From Symsagittifera roscoffensis (taxonomy: Eukaryota; Xenacoelomorpha; Acoela; Convolutidae): a stretch of 64,000 bases of DNA. Below are positions 8,421 to 20,400 of the stretch, piece by piece. A model generated the notes under the pieces. That model was not told the DNA's origin and ran no database searches. It worked only from the letters and a program-made list of their open reading frames with translations. The stretch is from contig NC_087064.1 of the NCBI RefSeq assembly GCF_963678635.1, forward strand, positions 56,676,338-56,740,337, written 5' to 3'. Every line of letters begins with the position of its first letter. Position 1 is the stretch's first letter. A program made the position numbers and the translations under genes.

Positions 8421-11400
8421 GTTAGTTTTTAATGCTAAATGTTAATCAAAACTACCAGAATTCTTTGACTTTTAATGTATTTTGAAGTACGCTAAGCAAA
8501 TTAACGTCGATTTCTGACTTAACATCGATTTCTGTGAATGATTGCTGACTTGACTGATTAAAGGCTGAATATTTTATGCTTGCGAAAACAATTGCGAAAA
8601 ATGTTTTGACTTGGATGACAATTTTTGGATGCATGAATTATCTGAAAATATTGATCGCTAATTGATATAAATTTCCGAGAGTTTTGAAATATAATTTTTG
8701 TTCCGACTTCCACAACCCTCTTCCAACTAGGGAACCAACTATCATACTTGTACCCAATATTATACATTTGTAGAGCGTTAAAAAGGTCCCACGATTATAG
8801 CAAACGTTGTCAAATCGGAATAAAGGCTTTTTAAGATCAAAAACTAGTTTAACAAAATCACTTGAAGCCTTAGTTAGTTTGATTGATAATAGTTTTGAAT
8901 TTCTCAGTTACTGGGGCACACTCGGTCTGGAAGTAACGGGTAAGCGCTTTGATCCATTTCTGTAGATTGTTAATTTATATTCAGGCCGAATATATAATAC
9001 TATTTAGGCCGAAGAAACTTTAGGGCGAAAAAAAAGATATTATACGAAGTCAGAGTTAGAAATTATCTTTTTTTTCGCCCTTAAGTTTCTTCGGCCTAAA
9101 TAGTATTGGTTGATTTTTATCGGCTTAGCGGTTTTATTTTTCATCTTCTAGGGGAAGTTTTTTCTGTTTAAGAGTAATGAACGTAGTGAAGACTCTTATA
9201 TTGGTCTTGTTGAATTTTTTTGTTGTTTTTTTTTAGGAAAAAGTCTTAAAATGCTCGAATAACTACAGTTGTGTATTCATACATATTGATGCATTTATTA
9301 TGAATGCACTTAGGTATATATGCACTTTTTGAGTTCAATTCACTGCAATTTCTAGTCTCGAAAGTGGAAATAGAACATTTTATGATTGACTCTTTTTTGA
9401 TAACATTAACCCAACTTGAGAAAACTTTACCTATTGATCCAGTTTTCTCAAGTTGGGTTAATTTTATCAAAAAAGTGTCAATCATAAAATGTTCAAGAAA
9501 TTTTAAGAGCTTAAAGGGCATCTAGTTTTCTTTAAATTCGAAAGTTGCGATTTTTTCAACAAAATGTTTTTTTTTCTGTTCACTTGCGTTCATTACTCTT
9601 TTCAAACTGTCAGTTAGCTATGTTTGATGTGTTTGCGGACGGAGAAGTGGGTAATTTTTTTTCAGATGTCATTTTGGCATTTTTTGACTTGGTGGATTCC
9701 ATTTCGTTTTCTTTCTACTAGCTTGCTATGTTTGTTGGGGTATCGCAAGTTTTGCGAAGCTTAGCTTCACCTCTGTATTGATATTTCGCAACAAATTTTT
9801 CGGACACTATGTTCCCAATCCAATATACTGGGTAAAAGTATGTCAGTTGGGTCGCCAAAAATGTGAAATGTAGGTGATTACCCGAAGAAAAATTTGTGGA
9901 CCTTAAAATGTTTTAAACTGGATGTGCATATAAATAATTGTTTGCTGTTTTTTACTGGTGTTTGCAAAGTGGAGCTTTGCCTCTGTGTTAAATAATATTG
10001 CAGTTTATTATCAAATCGTTTTTCTCCTGCTTTTGTAAAAGAACAGAAAATTCTGACTGAACGATTTTTTTTTCGAAAACATGCAGGAAGTTTGTTTTCA
10101 ATTTATAAAGATAGCTGTGGTCGGAATGTTCGGTGAAAATAGCGCAGCATGTTTTCTTTTTAGACGTGCTTAGAATACCTTCTATTGGCATTCAACAAAA
10201 AGCTGTCAAAATTGGGAGAAAAAGTTGCATCATCTAAACTGGACCTCATGCGGTCAGATTTGATGCTTCTGCTATTCGAAATGACCACTGGAGAATCGAA
10301 TCTGGAATCTGTTCCTGTAGTTCCAGACGCCTGGGAAGACTTGTTCCATGCTTCTCAAACAGACAACGAGGACTGCAATCTTATTAAATCACTGGAGCAA
10401 ACTGGATCTATCGAAGTTTTGACTGATGAAACAAGACGAACATTAAAGCATCGCCTGAACGACATTCTGAAACAAAAGCCATATAGTCCAAACGTTGGAG
10501 TGAAAGTGGATGAGCATAAAGTTCCGATCAAATTGAAGGAGTTTTTCGAGTCGGTTCTTAGAAGTCAATGCGTACCGACTGAATTGGTTGAGCGATGCAA
10601 AGAATTAGATCACTTGAAAAAGATTGAATCCAAATCTGGGAAAAATGCTCAAAATGTGAATTCAGTCACAGAAAATTTACCGAGATCAAAAATATCATTC
10701 CGAGAGAAAATCCAGAAAGAATACATAAAAACTAAATCAGAACAAAATATCGAACTGGCCCTGGAAAACGATAAAACTGCTTTATACTACAAGCGAAATT
10801 TTGAGTTCTTTGCGGGAAATAAGTTTCTCGAAGTGTTGATTTCAGTTTGCGAAAAGCGAACTTCGCTTGTGAAGCTGAAACTAAACTATGCGAATTTGAA
10901 ACCTTCAGAGTCGAAAGGAATCTTGGACAGTCTTTCTTTCGACAATTGCAAAAATATCCATAATTCAGACGTGTTCTACCAAATTGTAGACGAATTGAAG
11001 TTTGTCAATGCGGCGCTGGTAACAGCTTCAAAATATGAATTTTTGACCTTCAAACAAGGCGAAAGCTTACTGAAGCTCTCGACTGAATACATGGCAGCAT
11101 GTTTGGTCGTGGTTCTCTCACTTGCGATATCGAGTACAGCGGCACCTAAACGAGAAAGTTTCAGAGGGGACGAGGAAAACTTGGCGATTGTGAGAGAGAT
11201 CGTTCCATATATGGATAAGCTCATAAAGCTGTGTGGAGAAATTTTCAGCGATATTTTAGGCCATCTTGGTAAGAAATTCGAAGCGATTACAGCGTGGTTG
11301 ATGATCAGTTTTCTTCATGGACTGTCGAAGAGTCAGTACTCTGTGTCGATGGACAGACAGAACTCGGGCAAGAATGTGGCCTCGACCTCCAAGAGAAGTT

Positions 11401-14400
11401 TCTCAAGGAGCTATAGTTTCAGGTGATCTGTAATTTTAGTCTTTTACACTGAGTTGAAAAAATTCCATTTAATGTTCACTTGGAGACATTGGTGAAGTTT
11501 TCGTTTGTGTGACATTAACTTGACATCAATGAACAAGAAAAATCATAGCGAATTTATCAATGTTTTAAATAGATACGTTATTATCTATTTTAGTTAAAAC
11601 TTTTCCTTTATTTTGAAATTGAGATACATAGTAATCAGTAAATTAATAGATGAGAATATAGAACTATTCGGGAAAAAGATTAAAAAGTTGGACATTCACA
11701 CTTTGCTTAAGTTGATTTCTTGTTTCAGAGCTGGAACCAGTTCCGGAGTCCTGACCAACGCCATTCTAGCTGTAGTTAAACATGCGTTCACAATAATACC
11801 TAATGTGGTGAAATCATCGCACGCCTATATGGACGGAGACAGAGTAGTTCCACATGATGATGCCCCAGGATCATGCACGCTCTACATAAGTGCACTCTTT
11901 TCTCAGATCAACCTGACATCGATAATGTTTTGGCTGCTGAAAGTTCTGTTCAAACGGGCAGTTGCCTTGACACCAGCACCAACGCTGGTGACAGGTCAGT
12001 TAAATTAGCGTTATAATTACTTAATTGTAATGGTGTAATGGTTCAAGTCATCTTTTTCTTAACCGCAATCGCACGTTTCTATGTTGATTATCTATGTTAA
12101 GTTTCATATAGCTCAGTTTGGATACGGATTAAAGTGGTTCAGACCTGCGACTCTTAATCATGGAGCTCCGGGTTTGAATCATGTTGTTTCCATAACCTTT
12201 TTGTTTTTCAAGTCTCACGAGTTTTCAACCGTTTTTTGTTCTCGAGTTTCTGCCAAATGCAGCTTTCCTCATGGTTCACTTATACAGAAATTTCACTGTA
12301 GCATTGAAAATTGCATAGCATCTGTTCTCTGCTTTATTTTGGCTAGTGTTTGTCATTAAATAAGCGTCAGTGCCTGAGTGGTTAGTGCATCAGAGTTATG
12401 ATCCTAGGTCGCAGGGTCGAATCCTAGACATAGCTGAATTTTTACTAATTCGAGGCTAATTTATACTTTTTCTTATTGCACTTTATAGAACTGTCTTTTG
12501 TGGTGGTCTCGATATTGACTGCGAAGCGCAGCTTCGCCTCCGTATTAAAAATTTGCTGACCTTGGGCAAATCGTCTGATCAATTTAACGGAAAAATCTGG
12601 TATCCAATTGAACTGAGGAGTTTGATTTCTTATTTAACTTCGATCAAAAAACTGAAAAATGGCAGACCTAGAACAAATCGTCTAATCAATTTCACGGAAA
12701 TACCGAGTTATAATTGATAGGTAATTGATATCAATTTTTTTGCTGTATTGATTCAATTTGTGATATCTATATTTTAGCCTCAGACTCCGTATTAAAAAAC
12801 GAATCGAGCAATCCAGTTTTCGTTTCTGTAAACAACAACACCGGCAACAGTTCAGAAACGACATCAGAAGCAACACTTATTGCGACGTCGTCGAATGACC
12901 AACGCGCCGACCGAGCTCTAGCTGAGTTCAGCAGGTTGGCAGCTCTGGCTCAGATGAATGAGTTTGGATTTGGTGCCGCGGGAAGTAGTGCGGCGGAGAC
13001 ACCCGGGGCTACTACTATGACGATGGAGGCGGACTGGACGCAATCGGATTCTTTGGTGCAGGCGGCGCCAAGTGCAGAGGTAGCGACAGGCGCGGTGGAA
13101 GAACCACCCGATAATAATACTTACAGGTTCGATTTAAATTGTGTAGCGTACACTACCTCGTCTAGATCAAATCTTTTTTAAGTTCACTGAATATATTGAA
13201 GACTCCTATAACAGGTCTTCTTGATTTTTTTCAGCAAAGAAGTCTTAATTGATCTAATAACTACAGATGTGCATTTATATGCATTTATGAATGTACTTAG
13301 CTATGTATGCACTTTTGAGTTCAATTTTCGTTCATTTGCTCAAAGTTAGGTAAATTGCGCTCTCCAAATTCGAACGTAGAAATGGCGCAAAAAATAACGT
13401 GATCCATTTCTAGTTTCAGAAAAGGAATTTAATTTTCAGTTTTCCCAGCGCAATATTCGACACAGTTAATTTAATCAAAAAAGTCAATCTTAATTGTTCT
13501 AGAATTTTAACGAGCGTAAAGGGCATCTATTTTCTTCTTAAAACATCGAAGGATTTTTTATTTGGTTTCCTTGCGTTTATTGACTTTTCCGTTGCTATTT
13601 TCATTTAGGCTAATAAATTCGGTCTCTTATATAATTTCATCCATATTTGTTGCAAAACAAATTTTCGAAAGATCTTCAATCATTAAAATGCAGTTCTACG
13701 AATTACTAGCAGATAGTTCGTTTTCTATCTCCAATTTACCTCAAAATTTTTAACCATTGCTCTTGTTTACACTCTCGAGCGTAGTGTATTAGTATGACTC
13801 TACTTTTCTCAAGCCTAATTCGCAAATGAAAGTGCTCATTTGGTGGCTCTTTTGCTATAATAATGATCTGTAGACTTTGAAATTTTGTAGCATCTATTCT
13901 TTGCTCTTTTTTTGGCTAGTGTTTGCCGATCTTTAAGCGTTAGTAGTACAGATGGGAAGTGACTCTTAATCTAGTGGTGGGAGGTTGAACGCCGCACTTA
14001 GCTCTAGTTTCATTTGTCCAGCCTAACTCGCAAATGAAAGTGCTCTTTTGGTTGCTCTTTTGCTATAATCACGATCTCACGATCTGTAGACTTTGAAATT
14101 TTGTAGCATCTGTTTTTTGCTTTTTTGTTGACTAGTGTTTGCCGATCTTTAAGCGTTAGTGGTACAGATGGAAAGTGACTCCTAATCTACTTGTGGGAGG
14201 TTGAACGCCGCACTTAGCACTAGTTTATTTGTATTCAGTGGCTTTTTTGTTGCATAGCATCGGCAGATTATTAGCATCTATAGCTGTGTCATTGGTGGCT
14301 AGTGTTAGCAATTTTTCAAAGGTCCGTGGCGCAGATGTGAAAAAGGGTGCAGGTTTGAATTCGACACAGTAAACGTTTGACTAATTTGAGGCTAGTTTCT

Positions 14401-17400
14401 ACTTGTTCTTATTTCAATTTATAGAGAAACTTTTTGTCGTTTTCTCGCTAGTGTTTGCGAAGCGCAGCTTCGCTTCTGTGCATAAAGCTTAGAAAAAGGT
14501 TTTTTGAGGTTTTTTCTACTTATTTCTTGAGGTATTTGTTTCCACTTGCGAGAACAAGTGTATTTGTAATCGGGAACTAGACTTGTTCTCGTAAACAAAT
14601 TTTATTACAAATTTGTAAGAAGTTGTCCTTGCTTTATTATGGAACCTCAACCACTTTCAGGCCCCTTCTCATTCTGTATAGAGTTAAAACACGCGACTTT
14701 GAACCATGAGGTTCAGAATTGAAGTACCGGCCGAACTTTCATATAAGTTTTTCTTCGAAATGCATGGAAATTGAAGCTATTTGGAAACACTTGAATCGTT
14801 GGACTATCGTTTGTCTTCATATTTTTGTCGGCTTCCTTTTCAAAGCATGTAATTTTAAACTATAGTTGAAATCAATTGTAATTTCTAACCTTACCAACTC
14901 AGTGATTTGGAGCATTATTTTTTTTTGTTCTTGCTTTAGTTGTTCGGCTTATGCGCGTGATTTATCGTTGTTTTATGGGAACAAAAGATGTTACTCTGTT
15001 TGTGTTTCAGAAAAATGAAAAAATGGGGCAAGTTACAAAAATTTTATTGTCCAAATTTTTGTGACAAAATTTTGTCTTGGCTTTAGCGGCTTCTTTTCAA
15101 GTAGCTGCCGATTGGTAAAGAGTTTTTAATGCTTATTTAACGTTGATTTTGTTTCTTAACACGTTTTCCTCAACCATTGGAGATAAATGTGTGAAACTTT
15201 TGTAGGTGAAGTTTCTTTCGAATTTGAAAAAAAATTACTGTGGCTTCCGTCTCATTTTTTGACTGCTAACTCACAATGTTTTGTTTGTGTTGCATCGCAA
15301 AAAAATTTAGGTGCCTTAATGGCTTTCCATTAGATGCTTAATAATTGAACCAACTCCACTGACTGACATAGTTTTCAGTTAGAATTTTTTGTTAGAATTA
15401 TCAGTTATAACTAGCTAAATATTGTCAATAGAATGTTCATGTATGACCGTATCATGGAAAGTAATTGCAAAGCAATCGTAGATGTCACTTTCCGTAATTG
15501 ATTATGTTTTTATAACTCTTCGATCATGGATGGTTTTCCAGGGATAGAAAAAACAATCTCTTTGTTCAGCCGTTCAAAAAGCAACCTGTAGTAAATGATT
15601 ACACATGCACACAGCTGTATCTTTTGTATGAACGATTCTTAATAAACAAGTAAAAAGGCATTGCTAGAGAAATCATTATATCGATAGAGAGATAATGATG
15701 AACTGTCCAAAACTATCCAGTGTTTATCGAAAATGCACTACTAGTTCGAAGATAGTGAGTTCGATGTCTGCAAAATTTTTGGTTACTGATTCTTGCATTA
15801 TGTTCCGACTTTCGAAGCAAAAGCGGAATATTTATGCTTGCGGTGGTTTTTTATTCAGTCAACTTTCGACTTTTTAACTAAGCGTTCTGACGGAAATTTT
15901 TATACTGCCTAAAATATACTGTTGTGTGGAGCGCAAATGTAAAAAAAATGCTATTGCACTTGCGAAGCGAGTGTATTAGTACCAACCTTCTTTTTTTCAA
16001 CTTAAGTCGCAAATATTGGTGCCACTTTTGGGGCACCTTTACAGCTATTTCATAGCATGTGCTTTGATATTCGAATAGTAATAAGTTAACACAGTTGCTG
16101 CATTTTTTAAATCATCAAATGAACCCAGAAAAAAAGATTTGTTTCAAACAACATAACAATAATGAAAACTCGATTTCAGAAATTTTCAAACTCATATTAT
16201 CTCACAATTTTTTAAATTCCAGATTTATACACAATGTCGCTTTATGCTTTGCGATTTGATACATGCAAAGTTAGTGTAGATGCCTTCAGTTTGTTATATT
16301 TCAAATTATTGCTTGTAACATTGAGTCTATTTGTATTTGGTGCCACCCACTTTTGCTGAATCGCTTGGCAATTTATTAGCTTATGTTGCTGCTTCATTTG
16401 TGACTAGTGTTTGTCGGTTGTTAAGCTTGCGTAGCTGAGACTCAAAATTGTGCTGAGACTCAAGATCGCTTGATTGCAGTATGTCGCAGATTCGAATCGT
16501 ACGCGTAGCCGAGTTTTTGCTAATTCGAGGCTAATTCGCTAATTTTGCTAATTCGAGGCTTATTTCTACTTTTTTCTTATTTCACTTGATAAAGCTACTT
16601 TTTGGTCGTGTTCTCGCAAGTGTTTGCCAAGAGCAGCTTCGCCTCTATGTTAATTTTTGTTAAGTTATGGGGGTTTGAAAATTGCTAAATTGGGATAATC
16701 AATGCGCAATATATAACATTAATGCGCGATATGTTGCGTTCTTTTGCGTTTTTTTTCGCGTAAGCGACGAGTTGATGCTGCGTTCCAAATTGAATTAAAT
16801 TAATTCGTTCAGTCTTATTATTTTGTTACGAGACGCTAAATGCATCCCTTTTAGTTTGCAATAGTGTGTGGAGGGTAAGTTTTAAAAAAAATGATTTTTA
16901 AATTTTTTTTCCAATTATTTCGTCAATTTTCCAACCAAAAGGCTTATTAGTTGGTAGTGTGGTAGGTGCCTCAAAGTGTGGTAGGAACTTACAGAGTTTT
17001 GTCCTGAGCTTTCTTGTTTGGTGCTTGATTTTTTAAAAGAAGCTCAATCAAATCTCGGCCAAAATTGCACTTTTTAAATTGTGACCATCAAATGGAAACT
17101 TGCTGAAAAAGATTAAAAACTCACTCAAATTTCTGCATCAGAACTTGCGCAAACAGAACTTTTGTTATATTTCATGCTCATATAATCCAGAGCTAAATTA
17201 CAATCGATGCTGAGGATCTTAGTTCAGATTATTATAACTATTTATGCCATAAATATATTGATGTTTCCCCTCATTCGCTAAAGGAATATTGTTATAGTTC
17301 GCTGGTTTGAATATGCGAATTGGACTGACTTAAGATAATTAATGCGCGCTTATTACAAGTTGAGCAGGCTATTAGGTCTTATTCTTGTTCCGATTTACAA

Positions 17401-20400
17401 AACTTTGGGCCCTCAGAGTGTCGATCCCGTGATCGGCATGGGCCCCGCCGGGTTTTGTCACCACTTAGGTAACCTGACACGAGGCTGAGTAAACTGCTCG
17501 TTTTTTAACTTTACTCGTGGCGAATTATCCCGCATTACAAAATTGTTCCAAATTAAATTGAGGCAACTAATAGGTTATATTAATTGCATACAAGACTCAA
17601 TTGTTACGGTGGGTATTCACAAATACCAAAATGATAAATCAGTCCCATTTGTACCAAAACAAAAAATCAATCGCGTTAGTACCAAAAAATTTCAATTGGC
17701 CTAAGACTATTAGGCCGACTACTTTAAGCTCTTGGTTTAAGGTCGCCGGTGGGTGCGCGTCGCCGCTTCGCGGGGGATAACTGGCTCTAATTTTTGTATA
17801 GAGTCCTACCCTCTGTTGGCAAGCTCGCAACACGGTGGCGCGACTGCGGCGGTCATTATTCTGCTGTTTAGTTTTCTGTTGGACAGTAGAAAATTAATTT
17901 AATAATTTGTTGGCTCACAATTCGACCAATCAGAAATCGAGTTGAATAATTTTGGTACAAATGGGACCGATTTTTCATTTTGGTACAAATGAACGTTGGT
18001 ACAAATGGGACTTCACCAATTGTTACACCAAAATCATATCAGCCATAAATTCATAGTTTTGTCAATATTTAATATACCAAAACTGCTCGAGACCAATTAA
18101 AGGGCGGTCGGTCGGAACATTCAGGGCTGTTGCCCTGATACGAGCAGTCTTGCTGACTCACTAGACGAGAAAATTGTTTTCTTAGCACATCTTGGATTAA
18201 CTGTACAATCCCCTCTATTTGTTTTTACCTGATAATGCCCTCCCCAAGCGTGTATCAATTCTGTATCCAATATGCATTTCAAACAAACGAGAAAAATATA
18301 ATCATTTTGAAATGGTTCATACATTTTTTGTTTTATTTTAATAGGTTACAAAATCAGTTGAATCGACGTTTTATTTATGTTTCGATCATTTATTCTTCTT
18401 AGTACTGTAGTATAATTTCTCAAAGTTATATTATGAAAATTCATATCTTCTCCGCGAAATGCAACTTTGGCTGTTTTTAGATGGTGACCTAATTATCAAG
18501 GGATATTGATCAGTATTGAAAAAAAAATTGATTCCATTGCTTCAGCCCTTAATTTGGAGTATTTCAGCGAATAAATGCATGCACGGATATACACCAGCGT
18601 TTTTTGTGAAGAGATGAGGCATACTTCACGCTCTTTCACGTCCGTTTTGTGAAGCTATGTTTTGATGAGTCAACATAACTAAAGACCATTTAGTATTTAG
18701 AAACCTGCCTGGCGACTCTGAGACAGAGGACAACAGTTCCACCACAGGGGGAGGAAACAGTCTGTTCGGAGAGGACATGATGGTCATAGATGAGACGGAA
18801 GGAGAGGATGATGAAGAAGACGAAGATGAAGACGACGAAGATGATGATGATGATGAGGAAGATGAAGAGTATTATGATGAGCAACAGGCTCAGGCAGAGC
18901 TGGAAGCGGCTCATGGTCACGAGGTAATTTTCTATTCCTGTTTTTAAAGACTGAGAATGACAAATATAATTAAAAAAATATATGTTTTTTAACTTTGATT
19001 TTTGCTTTATTGTTTAAGAGTCGATGAGCATTTTTTTCTGGAAAAGTCTTTAAATTATTCATGCTCCAATATAGTTTTTCGTGGTTTGACTTATGAATTA
19101 TTTTCAAGTTTAGTTCGTTTCCTTAGAACAGCAAAAGTGTACAGGTCACAAAAAACGTGATCGACTTCTAGTTTCGAAAGTGGAATTTGATTTTCAGATT
19201 TCAAAGCGGAATAAAAAAAAATCTATTAATCCGATTGGTTTTCTCAGATTGGTTTAATTTAGTCACAAGTGGGAAATCATAATTTGTTCTAGAATTTCAA
19301 GGAGCTTTAAGGGCATCTATCTATTTTTGCTTAAAAATTCGAAAGTTGAGAATTTTCCAAAAATTAAGGCATTGTTTTTTTCTGTTTACTTACGCTCATT
19401 GACTCTTTTCCAACTTTCTGTGCTTTTATTATTTGGTTACGTGTTAGTGCTCGCGACTTGCTTGCATTAGGCGTAGAAAAAAAATGGAGCAATCCCTAGC
19501 AGAGTAAAAAGATACCAAATCTTCAATAACAGCATAAAATTTAACATAATTTTTTTGTTTGCAGACATTTGAATGGACCGAAGAAGATGAAGACGAAGAC
19601 GACGATCAGGACGATTTCGATGACGATGATGACATCACAGAGAGTCAGACAGTGGTGGTAGATGACCTCTCTGAACTGTCCATGGTGGTGGACATGCAAC
19701 CGGGTGACCTGGCAGTAGTTCTGCCTCCAGATGTGTCTGTAGTGGCGGAGAGCACTGCGAATAATATACGAGCAGGTGGAGCCAATGGAAACAGCAGTAC
19801 ATCTGCTAACCAAGGTGAGAAACTTTTTAAGAGTAATGAACGTAGTGATTACTCTTATATAGGTCTTGCTGATTTTTTTCAGGAAAAAGTCAAAATTTGT
19901 TCACGCTCAATTTTGATTTTTCGCGGTTTGACTTGTGATTTTTTTTAAGTTCAGTGCATTTATATTGTTAAAAGGAAGGCAAACTCCACTATCGAACAGC
20001 AAAATTGTAAAGGTCACGGAAAACGTAATCGGCTTCTAATTTCGAAAATGGAAATTAATTGTCAGATTTTCCAGCGAAATGAAAGTTTTACCCATTGATC
20101 CAGTTTTCTCAAATTGTGTTAATTTTATCATTGAAGTGTTCATCATAAATTTTTCTACAAATTCAAAGAGCTTTAAGGCCATCTGTTTTTTTCTTCGACT
20201 TTCAAAAGTTGAAGATTTTTGAAAAAAACGTCGGTTTTTTTTGAGTTTTCTTGCGTTCATTACTCTTTTCCAACTTTCAGTTAGCTATGTTATTATTTAT
20301 AACCAATGAGCAGTATTAACTCAATTATCGATATTGAACTCACGAAGTCGTTCAAATCAATATTTTGTTTTTACGGTTTGTCGTAATTCATCGAAAATAA

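Larger units (their letters stand above)
8421..10163 (+). other. UBR4 intron 1 with two foldbacks and repeats
   Basis: The intron contains a SINE-like copy (about 8803-8900), a 44 bp-arm foldback (8996-9107), a GAGTAATGAACG element (9170-9622) that holds a second, 54 bp-arm foldback, and two hairpin ends of the TTCGCCTCTGTG family near 9743-9780 and 9960-9990. The GAGTAATGAACG copy appears to have landed inside a composite element, because the TTCGGCTTAGCGG-type sequence on its left continues as GGTATCGCAAG on its right. Confidence 0.6.
15801..18152 (+). repeat. GTTCCGAC element, copy 3, split by nested insertions
   Basis: Left part 15801-15955 (TGTTCCGACTTTCG ... TTTTTAACTAA ... GACGGAAATTTTT) and middle part about 16653-16960 (GTTATGGGGGTTTGAAAATTGC ... 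ATGCGCGATAT) correspond to consecutive stretches of the intact copy at 53027-53555. The far right end, AGTCGGAACA-like plus the CAGGGC ... GCCCTG hairpin and ATACGAGCAGTCTTG, lies at 18115-18152. The gaps are occupied by a composite element and by further insertions including the MITE at 17608-18017. Confidence 0.75.
13127..18700 (+). other. UBR4 intron 4 (5.6 kb), layered repeats
   Basis: The intron holds a GAGTAATGAACG-family copy (13179-13590), a composite element with an internal 208 bp tandem duplication (13768-14490), a further hairpin-headed segment (about 14550), and a GTTCCGAC element (15801-18152) that has been interrupted by a composite element and by a MITE. The stretches 14640-15790 and 18153-18700 are AT-rich and I see nothing supportable there. 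Confidence 0.65.

Noticed and set aside
12105-12190. Possible functional tRNA-Lys on the + strand
   Set aside because: Box A and box B words and ACTCTTAATC are present, but acceptor and D-stem pairing fail; a relic or SINE core.
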